From assembly GCF_000276665.1 (NCBI RefSeq), contig NW_004955472.1, positions 8,404,820-8,468,819 of the forward strand: a stretch of DNA of 64,000 nt, read 5' to 3'. The notes below the pieces were generated by a model that saw only the letters and a list, made by a program, of their open reading frames with translations, searched no databases and had not been told where the DNA came from. This DNA is from Chinchilla lanigera. Lineage: Eukaryota; Chordata; Mammalia; Rodentia; Chinchillidae. Positions 34,468 to 45,764 of the stretch are shown in pieces (the first letter of the stretch is position 1; every line of letters begins with the position of its first letter). The position numbers were made by a program, and so were the translations under genes.

Positions 34468-35384
34468 CCTGCTCCTTTTGGGATATAACACTTGCCTTTC
34501 TTTCAAATATATTGGGCCACATAATCTTAGGCTTTTTATGTATCATGAATCTGCTTTCTGATGCTTAGATTTTTAACTTTCTCTGCTTCTTATCATCCTT
34601 CCAGTTTTGCTGATGTCTGTTATCTGTTGAAATAATTCTCCCAGTGTGTTTTTTTGTCCTGGTTTGCTTATTTTGTCTGTATTCCTTTCAGTGGGCTTTT
34701 GCATGGAGGAGAGAAGAGCTATAAAAACATATTTTGTCTGCCTGGCTCAACCGGAGGTGCCAAGAAGCTACCCGCAAGTTATAGATGCAGTTTTGAAAAG
34801 ATGTACTTTATCTTACATTTGCTTGGACTCTGAAGGTGGATCCTGAATTCTTTAGCACAGGTTTTGGTGATTACTTTGCTTGCCTGTAGAATGCAACATA
34901 AAGGTAATTTTTAAAATTTTCCATGAGCACAGAAGTTGCTAGTGTTTCACACATGGCTCACTCCAGGTGGGAGTGCTACCTTAATAGAAATAACTTATGT
35001 GTCCCCGTACTAGACTAAAAATTCCAATGGGATTGGTGTGCTAAGGGGCAAGAGTCAAGAACCTCCCTCTCCCACTCTATCCCTTTCTTCAGGATTTCCT
35101 AATTGAAACCACATTACATCTTAAAAAGTAATCAAAATTATTTACCTGGATCTTAGCAGTCAGAGTGAAAGCTAGAAATTGGAGATCAAGGTGACGGATT
35201 ACAGAGAATAGTTGAAGAATGGGTCTAGGAAAGAAGCAGTAACTATGAAGCAAATCTTGGCTTGACACTATGAACCTACCTGGGAAGCACTAGCATAGAA
35301 GATCTCCTGATCCTTCCTACTCTCCAACAGCACACACCTTTATCTGACATATTCACAAATGCTTATTGATTCCTATATGGGCTG
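33721..35384. other. Unassigned DNA, T-rich 33730-34150
   Basis: 33730-34150 and 34550-34850 are pyrimidine-rich on the plus strand and look like an old antisense repeat, but no landmark settles it. The frames at 34356-34568 (spanning the AC run) and 34646-34846 have no domain. Confidence 0.35.
34433..34464. repeat. (AC)n microsatellite
   Basis: A perfect AC run of 32 bases. Confidence 0.98.
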
Positions 35385-35550
35385 CTATTGGCTGGTTGGC
35401 AATTAAGCTATTTATGACAGCCTCCTTCACTGGACTGTTAACTTTTTGAGGCCATGGGCTATGTTCAATCCGTATTGTATCACTAATGTCAAAGGCCGTG
35501 GTTGAATTACATACACAGGACTTAAGCAAATGTTTATGGAGTGAGTAAAA
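35385..35550 (+). mobile_element. L2 LINE 3' end
   Basis: CTGTTAACTTTTTGAGGCCA, then TTCAATCCGTATTGTATCACT, then AAGCAAATGTTTATGGAGTG reproduces the 3' terminus of L2 (tissue of GxxCxGGGAxT, ...AATATTTGTTGAATGA in the family) in diverged form. Confidence 0.7.
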
Positions 35551-35817
35551 AAAAAAGCTTGTATTTTCCTTAATTGCATACTGACTTTATCAGTCCAAGT
35601 TGGGTTAGTTTTGGATTTGAGTTTTTAAGACAATATTTATAGATTCCGCTCACAGTGTCAGATTTTCATTCCAATTGCTGGTATACCAACTGGCTAAAAC
35701 CACGGTCTGATCGTTACATGTGCTTATCGTGTGAGCTTCTTGAATAACTCATGCATTTTGACTTTAACTTGCGGGAACTTTAGGAACCTAATGGTTGTGT
35801 CTCTTTATGAAATTCTT

Positions 35818-35998
35818 AGGTGGGCATGATTGCACACACCTGTAATCCTAGCACTTTGGGAGATGAGCGAGGGTAAAAGGTTCAAGCCCAGCCAAGGCAG
35901 TTCAGTGATTTATCAAGACCCTGTCTCAAAATCAAAAGGGCTTGGAATGTAGCTCAGTGTGAAGGCCTTGGGTTCAATCCTAGTACTAAGTGGGGGAG
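35818..35998 (+). mobile_element. B1 joined to an ID-like unit (dimeric SINE)
   Basis: A diverged B1 (AGGTGGGCATGATTGCACAC, CCTGTAATCCTAGCACTTTG, AAGACCCTGTCTCAAAATCA) is followed without a gap by an ID-like unit (GCTTGGAATGTAGCTCAGTG, TTGGGTTCAATCCTAGTAC). The unit order 7SL head then tRNA-Ala tail is that of B1-dID type dimers known from non-muroid rodents. It is the best lineage clue in the window. Confidence 0.75.
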
Positions 35999-36815
35999 AA
36001 AGGATTAATACAATATGAGATTCTGAGCCCAAGGAACTAAATGCAAGATGCAATTGTGTTGTTTATTAGCTCAATGATTTTGAGGAAAATAGTTAATTAC
36101 TTTGAATGGTGTTTTTCTCCGCTGATGGCTATAATAATACAGAATATTGTAAAGTTTACACAGAAAGGCTTATCTGCACTAAAATGTGATAAACACATTT
36201 TGATTACTATTGTAATACACTATCCACCTATATACATATAGTGTGTACTAGGAATTGCCGGTGTGGTAATAAGAGATAAGAAGAGGGGAGAGACTTCACT
36301 GCTTAATATTTGTGAATGAAAATTGTGGATTCCACCCATCTATCATCCACATGCATGGTTAAGACTTTAGGGAAGGATTTAGCTAAGCAGATTAGTAATA
36401 AAGTTGAAAGTGGCAATGGAAACCTTGTGACTTATTGTTAAAAAATTTTGTTTTAAAATCTTGACAATTCTTGGTCAGACTATACTAAGCTATATGTGCT
36501 ACAAATGTATAAAAGAAATTTTATTTTCTCTTTAGTCATTAAATTACTACAATAATATAATAATACTTTATCAAACAAGACATTCAAATAGCATTAAAAT
36601 CTAGACAAAATAGCTCTCCGGCTTTAGCTCTTCTTTTCCTGTTCACCTTTAGAGAGGTTATCAATATAAATATTTTAAATAGTCTATGTTTTTGTGTGGA
36701 TTCAAGAACATGTATGTCTTTACGTTTTATCTTTTGAAGACACTAGCACTTCCAAGTAAAGGAAGGTTGTTTTCAGGTCAGGTACCTCTTTTTTTCTTTG
36801 ATTTCTTCTTCTAAG
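35999..36815. other. Intergenic DNA, nothing recognised
   Basis: AT-rich; the frame at 36041-36241 is domain-free. Confidence 0.5.
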
Positions 36816-36817
36816 TA

Positions 36818-38800
36818 CAGTGGACCCTTGACTTACAAACTCAATTCATTCTCAAGGGTTGGTTGTAAGTCAAGTTGGTTGTAAGTAAAGACTATTTTTC
36901 TTATAAGAAGTAATAGCAGTAGCCATAATGTACCAAACCTCCCAAAGTACCCCTTGACTAACCTTTTCATAATAAAAAGGGTTGTATAATGTACATAATT
37001 TATCAGAAAAACCAATAATTTTCCTGGTGTATTCACCAAAAAGTTATAAAATGTGTCTGATTTACCAAAAACAATTTCATACTGTACTCACCATTACAGT
37101 TGACATTTTTGGCTTGCAGGAAGGGAGGATGAAGGGAAACCTGGTTACTATTTAGAGGGAGAGTCACCTTTCTCTCCTTGGTAAGGTCTGTAGCCCACTA
37201 GAACCTGCTTCTGACTCACCAAGTCTCAACATTTTCAGAACTAAAAACTGGTCTAAGGTTGTCTATTTCTGTCTTTTCTTTAACACTGTGCTGTAGTATG
37301 ACATGACATTCATTAAGCAAGGGAACGCAATAATTGGCTTTTTCTTTATCTGGGTGGGTCTTCTCTACAAATGGTTGTAGTTTTGTCCATTTTTCAGGGT
37401 TTCCTTTATTACAGAGAAGAACTTTGCTGCTCTGGTTGTTGATACTCCCCTCCTCTTTAGAAAGCTCCTCGGCTGCCATCCTCTGTGGCTGAGCCAGAAG
37501 TTCCTGAAGTCCCTCTGTAGTCAGCTCCTCTGAGCGTTCCTCCTCCAGTTCCTCAGCATCACCACTGTCTATGAGCAAGCATATGGACTCTGCTGTAGTG
37601 ACAGTGTCATCAATCAAACGGCAGATCAAAGGCTCAGACTCCTCTACACAGCCTTCAAAGTCTCTCTCCTGTATAATTTTAGGCCATACTTCCTTCTAGG
37701 CAGATCTCAGTGTCCTTAAAAAGACAATGGCCCAGGATTTCTCCATTGACCCCATGTAGGAAAGGATGCTGTCATGTTTCTTCCAGAACTCTTTAATGGT
37801 TAAATCTGTATCTGGGAGCATCTGGAAGCACTTCAGGAGCAGTCGCTTGGTGTACAGCTTCTTAAAGTTTTTTTATGACCTGCTGGTGCATAGGCTGCTG
37901 TAGAGGAGCTGTTTTAGGTGGGAGGAACTCAACTGACAGCAATAAGAATTCTTCAGCCAATTCTTCTTCCAAATCTCATAGGTGAGCAGGAGCATTGACC
38001 ATGATGAGGGGAGCCTTAAGTGGTAAACCTCTGTCTTCTAGGTATTTCTTAACTGTAGGAGAGAAAGTCTCCCTGATACACTCAAGAAAAAGTACTCTGG
38101 CTGCCCAGACTTCTGTGTTAAATCTCCACATGACCCCCAGACCTTTCTTCATGGCTTTATGTTTTCCAAACACTCTAGGGGTCTCAGAGTGATAAACTAA
38201 TGTGAGTGAGGTCACCACTCTCATCAGCACATAGCAATAATCTATCCTTCATAGGCTCATGGCCTGGCATTTTCTTCTCTGCCTGGGTGATGTACATTCT
38301 CCTGGTCAATTTATTAGCACTGACTGCTTCCTTATGCCTAGTTATACTGTGAACCCTGGTTCTCACTTTAAAATTGTACTACTCAGGTGCTGCCAGAATT
38401 TGGTGGTCGTGGACAGAGTAGGGTGCAGTTGTTCAACCTCTTCTTTATTTTCTGAAGAATCTGAAATGCCTCTGTCAAACTCCTTATTAGCAGTGTGGAC
38501 CCTTGAGAATATGACCCCGCTCATCCAAATCATCTCATTTGTCAGATGAAACACATATTTTGGAGTGTTCATTTCAGAGTTAGATGGTCATTAAAATGTA
38601 GACTATTCAGACTGATTAGATGTTAACACTTTTGACTTTCAACTTGAATATCCCACACCTTGAAAGTACTTCAGTACTTGCTGGATCTTCAAGAGTTCAC
38701 AGTCTCCGGGGCTGCAGTCCAGAGTCTAGAAGAGCAAAGAGTAGCCAGCAATTCTCCAGTGGTTTATCACAGACACCTCAATTTTATTCTGGCATTTAAT
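36818..38800 (-). mobile_element. Tigger (pogo-type Tc1/mariner) DNA transposon, dead and truncated
   Basis: The left end is clear: TA target dinucleotide at 36816-36817, then CAGTGGACCCTTGACTTACA. A subterminal 12-bp inverted repeat follows (36827-36838 against 36863-36874, CTTGACTTACAA/TTGTAAGTCAAG). The transposase remnant occupies 37216 to about 38570 on the minus strand. I do not find the matching terminal inverted repeat on the right; sequence up to about 38830 is probably still element. It belongs with the Tigger elements of placental mammals, related to the CENP-B and jerky proteins. It is an ancient fossil. Confidence 0.88.
37216..38572 (-). pseudogene. Tigger-like transposase pseudogene (DDE, CENP-B/jerky type)
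   Basis: Read on the minus strand the pieces are in protein order. 38366-38184 gives KKMPGHEPMKDRLLLCADE, the start of the catalytic core. 38230-37976 gives LTLVYHSETPRVFGKH, then VKKYLEDRGLPLKAPLI, then NAPAH. 37950-37640 reads MHQQVIKKLKKLYTKRLL and EFWKKHDSILSYMGSMEKSW. 37629-37216 is the acidic C-terminal part with EELTTEGLQELLAQ and EKWTKLQPFVEKTHPDK. In live relatives the second catalytic residue is Asp just before NAP and the third is Asp in the M-D-Q-G-V motif. Here they are Val (codon at 37999-37997) and His (codon at 37888-37886). Stops and shifts separate the pieces. The N-terminal HTH part (38570 onward) is hardly readable. Confidence 0.85.
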
Positions 38801-39250
38801 CTGCCACAGAAGCAGTTTATTGCTTCATCTTCCTGAGTAACGTGGACACTGTCACTTAATTAACTCACCGTTTGACTGCGTGTTTAAAACTGTCAGGTGG
38901 GGAGTGAATTTAGAGCTGTCCTATGATTAATAAAATGCTATAGTCTCATTTTGTGAGAGCCATGGAGCTGGCACCTGAACAAAATCTACCAGGTTTGTTG
39001 ATTGTTATTTGGCTTATAATTATACAGACTGGCAGGAAAATAGTTGGTTTTGTTTGTTTTTAAAATATGTATTTATTTTTGAAGCTCAGCAATATGTGTG
39101 TTGGGAGTTAGAGTAATTAGTAAAACTGACAAATATTTCATATTTTACCAAAATAAAGAAGTTATTGGGTGCTTTAATAGATATACTTTGTTGAATAGAA
39201 ATGTTCCAAGGTCTTAGTATTAATAGCTGTGTATTTATTGCATGATTATT
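38801..39250. other. Intergenic DNA, nothing recognised
   Basis: AT-rich DNA between the Tigger element and a MIR. The minus-strand frame at 39307-39086 has no domain. Confidence 0.45.
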
Positions 39251-39251
39251 C

Positions 39252-39455
39252 ATGTTAGGAGCTGTCCCAGGGCTATTTATATCTATGTTGTTCCAAGTAG
39301 ACATCATAATAATTCTGGGAAGTAGGCATTGTTCTTCCAGTGTTACAAAGAAACAGAGCTCCGAGATGTTCAGTTATTTGCACAAGGACACTTACCTACA
39401 TATTGACAGAGTTTGCTTTAAATATGGGAGTTTTATGACTAAATCTGGCATTTCT
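39252..39455 (+). mobile_element. MIR-like SINE fragment
   Basis: GGAAGTAGGCATTGTTCTTCC, ACAAAGAAACAGAGCTCCGAG and TATTTGCACAAGGACACTTACC follow the MIR core order in diverged form. A chance 112-codon frame (39252-39590) overlaps it. Confidence 0.6.
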
Positions 39456-41670
39456 ATTTATTTCAATGGGAGAATTGCTTTGATTAAACCCATAATTGCT
39501 TTTATAGCAATTATGCTTGGAGATCTTGGCCAGTATTTATTTTTTCTCTGTATCACACTATCCCAACTAGTTCAAAGGGATTCATGTTGAGGACCCTCAA
39601 GACTGTTACTATGCTGAATTATTTACTAAAATGACTCTCAGGACTCAGCAGATAGTTGTATTCATGGCCAAAATTTATTACAATGAAAAGCTACAAATAA
39701 AAATAGGGAAAAGATAATGAACCGTGGACATAGTCTAGTGAAAACTGTCTCTGGTGAGAGCTTCCGAGTCCTCTCTCATTGGATGAACAGTAGATGTATT
39801 TAATTTTTCCAGTAATATCTTGTGACAGTGTGTGAAGTGGCAATCAAGGAAGCTCATCAAAGACAAACGCGGGAGCTGTTCATGAAGACACACTCTGACT
39901 AGCACATATCCTAGAAGAAAAGCAGATATTCAGTGTAAGTCACAAGAGTTGCACTAACAATTTAGGCACAGTGAGATCTTTTATCATTTAAAGAAAGTTT
40001 TATATTAGTATAAGGAACTGTTTAACAGTCAAGTTTCTTAAGAGCAGCCAAAGGTCAAGTTCGTAAGCAGGCTTTTCTAAAGAACACAAAATCTAACAAC
40101 TTTTACAACTTGTCCCTCTAATGGACTTCTGAAATTGTGGGTATAATGTGACATGGAGAGGTTCTTTTTCCATCGTGGCTATTTGGTGTTCTAAATGCCT
40201 CACTTGTCTGTATGTTTATTTCTTTCCTATATTAAGAAGTTTTCTGCCATTGTTTCTATGGACAGGTTTTTTTTTTTTTTTTTTTATGCCATTGGTGTGA
40301 AGGGCAGCTGATAGTGCAATCTTCAGAGAGGGTGGATCCAGGAAGTTCACTGGCGATGGTAGAATTAGGATATAACCACAGACATCTTGATCTTACTATG
40401 TTCTCTCATTTCCTACACAAGTATTCTGAAAATCCTCTGAGGGAGAAGGAAGGAAGAGAGGGAGGGAAAGAAGGAAGAAGGAACATTCCTAAATGAGTGA
40501 TGGCTCCTCTTTCCTTGTTCTTCCTCTCTGAGTACAGGTCACCATCATTCAGGACCAAGGCTAAGAAAGTTTTAGCTGCTGCCAACCATGGATCAGACTT
40601 ATTTCAACTTCCTGCACAATACAGGTATTTTGGACAAGAGAACAATAAAGGGATTGAATGGAGACATTTGGTTTTACTAATGTCTAGTGAAACTGACCAA
40701 AGAAACCACATATAAATATCTGTATCTGTGACATAGTCCAGCTCCCAAAACTGGACCCAAGTGAGTGGACAACCCTAAAATTTAAGGGGCAATTTTGGTT
40801 CTATGATCTGACCTCCTGAAGTTCTGATGGATGATTTTCTCCACTTTCTTTCTACAGGCTTCCTTTGTACTGGTATTTCTTTATACCTTATGTTATTTGC
40901 TTTTCAAATTATGCTCATGTGTAATCACATGCAGGAGATGATTTATATTGTGTATATGTACCAGAATAATGGGTACATAACTGTGGCATGAAAATTAGTT
41001 TTTTCAGGCTGCTTTTTGCATTGGGAATATTTCTAGTTGTCTATGAAATATATTTTTCTGTTTTATTCTGAGTAAAAATAGCTTCTTTAGCTAATATATA
41101 ATTATTAAGCAAAAATTTCCAATTTTTTTGTTTTGCAGGGGTGCTGCAGTACTCCTTAAGCAAAGGGGCCCCCTTGGAGTCCCACATTTTTTGATTCTCT
41201 CTCTCTGCTCTTCCCTCCTCACCCCACAAATACCATAATTAAGAAGTGCAGAGGCACCTCTTTTACTTTTGGTGTAGCACAAATCCAAAGCATTCGATCT
41301 CCTGTTTAACACTGTTTGGGCTCCAGAATAAGACTTCTCCATATCTTTGGTCCTATGTCTTGAAAGGAAAGGTGATTCTAAATGTAGTGTTTGTGAGTAG
41401 GGCTGCTGCTGCTGCTCCACACGAATACTATTTCAGAGTGTGCAGGCCTACGAAAGGTTCTTTTGTGGTTAAAAGACAAATCAGTTGATATTTCAAGTCT
41501 TCCTCTGTTACCATGAGGGTGAAAGACCTTGTATAATAGAATGACTTCCCCAGAAAAATATAGATGTTCATTTTTCTTGATATCTTCTTGTTCCAATACA
41601 TGTTTTCAGAGATTCTCATGAATTAGTACAATGTTGATAATGGAGGTAGATACAAGTGGCTATCAACATT
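39456..41670. other. Intergenic DNA with a T run and a polypurine tract
   Basis: T run at 40267-40285. Uninterrupted purines at 40439-40483 (45 bases), a triplex-capable tract. Short overlapping frames on both strands at 41041-41619 are unsupported. Confidence 0.5.
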
Positions 41671-41681
41671 TACTAAAATAA

Positions 41682-41835
41682 AGCCGGGCATGGTAGCACA
41701 TGCCTATAATTCCAGCACTTGGGAGGCTGAGGCAGGAGGATTGCTGCGTGTTTGAAACCAGCCTGGGCTATGAAGTGAGATCAAGGCCAGCCTGAAATGC
41801 AAAGGGAGACCCTGTCTCAAAAAAGAAAAAAAAAA
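41682..41835 (+). mobile_element. B1-type SINE with perfect target-site duplication
   Basis: AGCCGGGCATGGTAGCACAT, GGAGGCTGAGGCAGGAGGAT and GAGACCCTGTCTCAAAAAAG with an A-rich tail. TACTAAAATAAA occurs at 41671-41682 and again at 41838-41849, a perfect 12-bp duplication, so this is a relatively recent L1-mediated insertion. Confidence 0.95.
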
Positions 41836-41983
41836 TGTACTAAAATAAATCACATTAAGGTTTATTTCCTCAGTTGTACTAGCCACATTTCACGTGCTCT
41901 GTAAGTGCATGTCACTAGTGGCCAAAGTTCTATATAACATAGACAAAGCATTTCCAGCTTCACAGTAAGTTCTGTTGGGGCAT

Positions 41984-42381
41984 TGTCTTGGTTACTTTTC
42001 TCTCGTTGCTGAGACAAAATACCGAACACCCAAAATGAAGACAGGAAAGGTTTATTTAGCTTACAATTTGTGGAGGTTTCAGTCCATATGTGGCTGGCTC
42101 CCAGGCAGAAGATAACAAAGCAACAAGAGCAAAGGGGGGAATGGCAGCTGAACAGCAAAGCAGCCAGAGCAAAAGGGCAGAATGGAGCCAAGCAGCTTCT
42201 TTCCCTGCCTTACATTGTAAACAGGCTACCCCCACTTAAGGGGCATGTAGCTCTCACATAGTCTTTGCCCTCCTCTTCCACAGGCTCAGGATGTATACAA
42301 AGTAAGCACCCTGGCTTCCTGCTGAGTCACTTAGCCAAACCTCTAGACTCCCCAAGTTGACACAATGTATCAACCATAACA
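41984..42381 (-). mobile_element. MaLR-type solo LTR (copy 4)
   Basis: The complement of the family: plus strand starts TGTCTTGGTTACTTTTCTCT and ends AACCATAACA; in LTR sense it runs TG...CA. Flanks GGCAT (41979-41983) and GGCGT (42382-42386) are a 5-bp duplication with one change. The poly-A region is the complement of GGTTTATTTAGC at 42049-42060. The frames at 42191-41862 and 42070-42261 fall in it. Confidence 0.9.
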
Positions 42382-43410
42382 GGCGTATATGTAAATGTTT
42401 CAGTGCTTTCAGTCGTGTATTTGGGCAATTATATGGACACTGAATACTAGAATTATTAATAGTTATAATTCAGTACCTAATTTTAATTGATACGTTTTAA
42501 ATAGTTAGATGACTGTGAGTAGGTCTTCATTCTTTCTTCTTGCCCAGCCCCAGCAGATAGCGGCTGAGATGTCTTACGTGTTTGTTCTTGCTTCAGGGGG
42601 CTTGTGTGTCATGTGCTGTGGTTTTGTGGACCCTCACCTAACTGCATTATTTTGAAATCTTTGGGAGTGTGTGAATGAGACCCACAAGGGTAGATGAAAG
42701 CATCTGGTAATCACATTAAAGTATAAAATATTGTATCATAAATCTCCCCTAATACGTGCTGTTAGAGATATGGGTAAAATTTCCTGAAATGCATTTTAGT
42801 AATTAGTGTGTGAAAATATCATAGCCTGCCTTAATAAGGTAGCAATTTTGATAGTGCCGACGCACTTACTAATCTAATTCCCTACAATGGGCATTAGAGA
42901 TAGAAAATTATCTTTCTGCTTGACTTTGACCTAAAGGGGAGTGGCTACTTCATGAAATTTAGAAATAAACAGGAAAATAAAATTTATTTTATGATTTTAT
43001 TGACTCATTTCCTTCTCAACACCCCCCTTCACATGATACAGAATTATGCCTTTTTCTGTAATGAAAGGAAAGATGCAAATATGGCTTTAGAAATGGAAGA
43101 TTGAAATAGTAATGTGATCTTTGCCTTGTTTTATGTGGTACAATGTGATTTGCACAATAAAATTTTATTTCAGTCTGTGGAGGTGTTAGCTTAGGCAAAA
43201 TAATATTAATATTAGCAAATCTGACATCTTTATATCAAATAATGAACCTTTATCCTTTCACAAAGACCATGAAGGCCCACAAAATAGGAAATGCTTTCGC
43301 TGCTGACGCTGTTACTGTTAGAACACCAAGTGTTGTGGTTGGATCCTTTACATATTTAGAGAAGCAGGTACTATATTATTGCTTTATAAAATCTCCCTTC
43401 CAAGTCTACT
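42382..43410. other. Intergenic DNA, nothing recognised
   Basis: AT-rich; the frames at 43198-43016 and 43242-43430 are short and domain-free. Confidence 0.5.
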
Positions 43411-43530
43411 TTTTTGTTGTTTCTTTTTGAGACAGGGTCTCACTATGCACTGCAGACTAGTCTGGAACTTGTGATGTTTTCCTCAGTGTCTGGAGTGCTG
43501 GGATTATAGGCATGTGCCACCAAGCCTGGT
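43411..43530 (-). mobile_element. B1-type SINE, diverged
   Basis: TTTTTGAGACAGGGTCTCAC, then GGAGTGCTGGGATTATAGGC and ATGTGCCACCAAGCCTGG. The middle has drifted and a part of the usual CCTGCCTCAGCC block is lost. Confidence 0.85.
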
Positions 43531-44631
43531 CAAAACCTACTTCTGATCCGGGTATTTCAAAGTGAAAAAGAAATAAAACTCTCTTGTGTTTTGGTAAAAA
43601 TATGTCTAGTTAAATAATCATAGATCTTTCAAAGGAACCATGGAAGAAACTGGACGCTGCAAAGGTCGTCAATATTTTAGGAAAATTGCATTGAATTATT
43701 TACACTTACAACTCAGGCTTTTGGTCTTGTTTATAGAACATTTCCACACAAGGCTCATTGATTCTCAGACTGCTGAATCACAAAGCAGCTGCTTATATTA
43801 GAAGCATGGTTATTTAACTTATTACTGATTACCTCATGAGCACATAATTTCTCAGTCATAGTCTTTGAGCTACAGTTCTTGCTCTTCAGGTCATCTCTAA
43901 CGGGGCAGAAAAGCGCTTTCTGTGACTTGCTCATCCGTATGCCAGTACTTTAATAGCATTCGTCTTTGTTTATGATCTTTATGTTGCTTAGAAGAACTGC
44001 TTTTTTTCAGAGGAAAAAGAAATTTGGTTCTAATCATCAGTGGACCTGTTTTTCCTCATTTTAGAATGGGGATAAGTAAAAGCAGAGCTGTCATAGGATT
44101 TATGTTGGTGGTCAGAGGAGGGTGATATAGGAAACTACTAGCCAAGTATTTCTTCGGGCTTAATAATAAAATAATAGAGATAATAACTATTGCAGACACT
44201 CATCAACTGGAAAGAGTGATGCTTTTGCAAAGCTGTGATTCGTCTTCATATTCAGGCATGATTATCTGGTGTCAATGACTTTGAGTTGTGTCCATTGTGT
44301 TACAAATTTTGAGTTTGTGGTTTTGTTATTTATAAGCCTGTGTCAGGTTGTTTGACTCGGTGCTTATTTTTGTAAAGTAAAGCAGACACTTAGAAGGTTT
44401 TCTTGAGTTTTATCTGGTGTGGCGTAATCCGACAGAAGGGAAGAATCCAGACGGCACTGCCCTGGAGAGCCTGGAGTGGCTGAGACCTAGTGTAAGGGCA
44501 GCTGAAAGGTCCTTGCAAAAACTACCTGGCTTGGAATGTTAAAAGGGCTTGAAATATTCACACTTATGTGAGAGTGGGTGTTACTGAGAATGTCACCTTT
44601 AATATCAGAGAAATCGCAGTTTCGACCTCAG
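43531..44631. other. Intergenic DNA; possible antisense MIR tail near 44045-44110
   Basis: GTTTTTCCTCATTTTAGAAT followed by GGGGATAAGTAAAAGCAGAG resembles the complement of a MIR 3' part. Nothing else is recognised. Confidence 0.45.
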
Positions 44632-45279
44632 TGTTTTGGTTACTTTTCTCTAGTTGCTGAGACAAAATATCCAACACTCCAAATTAAGGGAGGAAAGATT
44701 TATTTAGCTCACAGTTTGTGGAACTTTCAGTCCATACTCAGCTGGCTCCAAGGCAGGGTGGTGTGGCACAGGTGGCAGAAGACAGCAAAGCAACAAGAGC
44801 AAAAGGGGAAGAGCAAGCCTGTTTTTGTCCCTTATATTGTACCCAGGCTACCACCTCTCAGGTGCATATAGCTCTCACACCATCTCCATGTCCTCCTCTT
44901 GTCCCCGATGAGGACGTTTACAAAGTAAGGACCCTGGCCCCCTGCTGAGTCACTTAGTTACATTTCTAAACTTTCTCTCTCTCTTTTTTTTTTTTTTTTT
45001 CCTTTTTGAGTCAGGGTCCCGCTGTGCAGTTTTGGCTGGCCTTGATCTCATTGTGTAACCCAAGAGGGTCTCAAAATCACAACAATCCTCCTGCCTCAGC
45101 CTCCCAAGTGCTGGGATTACAGGTGTGCACCATTACGCCCCGATAAACTTTTCAAATTGACACAATGAACAACATCCTAGAGCAGTAAAGGCACGTCCCC
45201 TACACCCCGGAATGTAGAACTGCCTTACTTAGTTAAGCTTCTAGACTTCTCAAGTTGACACAATGCATCAACCATTGCA
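44632..45279 (-). mobile_element. MaLR-type solo LTR (copy 5) with nested B1 and a duplicated end
   Basis: Plus strand begins TGTTTTGGTTACTTTTCTCT and ends AACCATTGCA, flanked by a perfect 5-bp duplication CTCAG (44627-44631 and 45280-45284). A B1 interrupts it at about 44974-45142. Past the B1 the LTR terminal block (TTGACACAATG) appears twice, at 45156-45166 and 45255-45265, about 99 bp apart, so the LTR end has an internal duplication not seen in the other copies. Confidence 0.9.
44974..45142 (-). mobile_element. B1-type SINE nested in a MaLR LTR
   Basis: T tail at 44984-45000, then TTTTTGAGTCAGGGTCCCGC, CTCCTGCCTCAGCCTCCCAA and GGGATTACAGGTGTGCACCA. TAAACTTT occurs on both sides (about 44967-44974 and 45144-45151), a target-site duplication inside the older LTR. 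Confidence 0.92.
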
Positions 45280-45359
45280 CTCAGCTTTGCTAGACTATAG
45301 CCTATAGATTTGTAAATAGATAGTATATGTTAGTGTTGGTTGATCGTGGTAGTATTTTC

Positions 45360-45480
45360 CTTGTTTCTTTTTTGTGGTACAGGAGATTGAACCTGAGGCC
45401 TTTTTACACTGAGCTGTAGTCCCAGCTCTTTTTATTTATTTATTTTTATTTATTTATTTTTTATTTTTTTATTTTTTGGT
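45360..45480 (-). mobile_element. Old ID-like SINE fragment and TTTA-rich run
   Basis: TTTTTGTGGTACAGGAGATT, TTGAACCTGAGGCC and GAGCTGTAGTCCCAGCTC is a strongly diverged ID complement (about 45366-45428). It is followed by ATTT/TTTA simple sequence (45429-45480) into which the next ID seems inserted. Confidence 0.6.
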
Positions 45481-45485
45481 TTTTC

Positions 45486-45563
45486 TCCGGTACCAGGAAC
45501 CGAACTCATGACCTTGCGCTTGCCAGGCAGGCGCTTTTGCCGCTGAGCTAAATCCCCAGCCCC
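45486..45563 (-). mobile_element. ID-type SINE, young
   Basis: The complement of a nearly intact ID: GGTACCAGGAACCGAACTCA, ACCTTGCGCTTGCCAGGCAG, GCTGAGCTAAATCCCCAGCC. It matches the plus-strand copy at 59908 closely. Confidence 0.93.
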
Positions 45564-45583
45564 TCTTTTTATTTATTTTTAAA

Positions 45584-45692
45584 TTTTTGACACAGATATC
45601 ACTAAATCGCCCAGGCTGGCCTCTAACTTGTGGTCCTCCTGCCTCATCTTCCCAGAGTGCTCAGATTGCAGGCATGTGCTGCGGTGCCCAGC
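45584..45692 (-). mobile_element. B1-type SINE, old
   Basis: TTTTTGACACAGATATCACT, CGCCCAGGCTGGCCTCTAAC and CTCCTGCCTCATCTTCCCAG, diverged from the young B1 copies. Confidence 0.8.
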
Positions 45693-45764
45693 GATTGCAG
45701 CTTTTGTTGTGCTTTTAGTATTAGCGTTTAGATCCTGACATCATCTTCTAATCTCATTTTCCAT

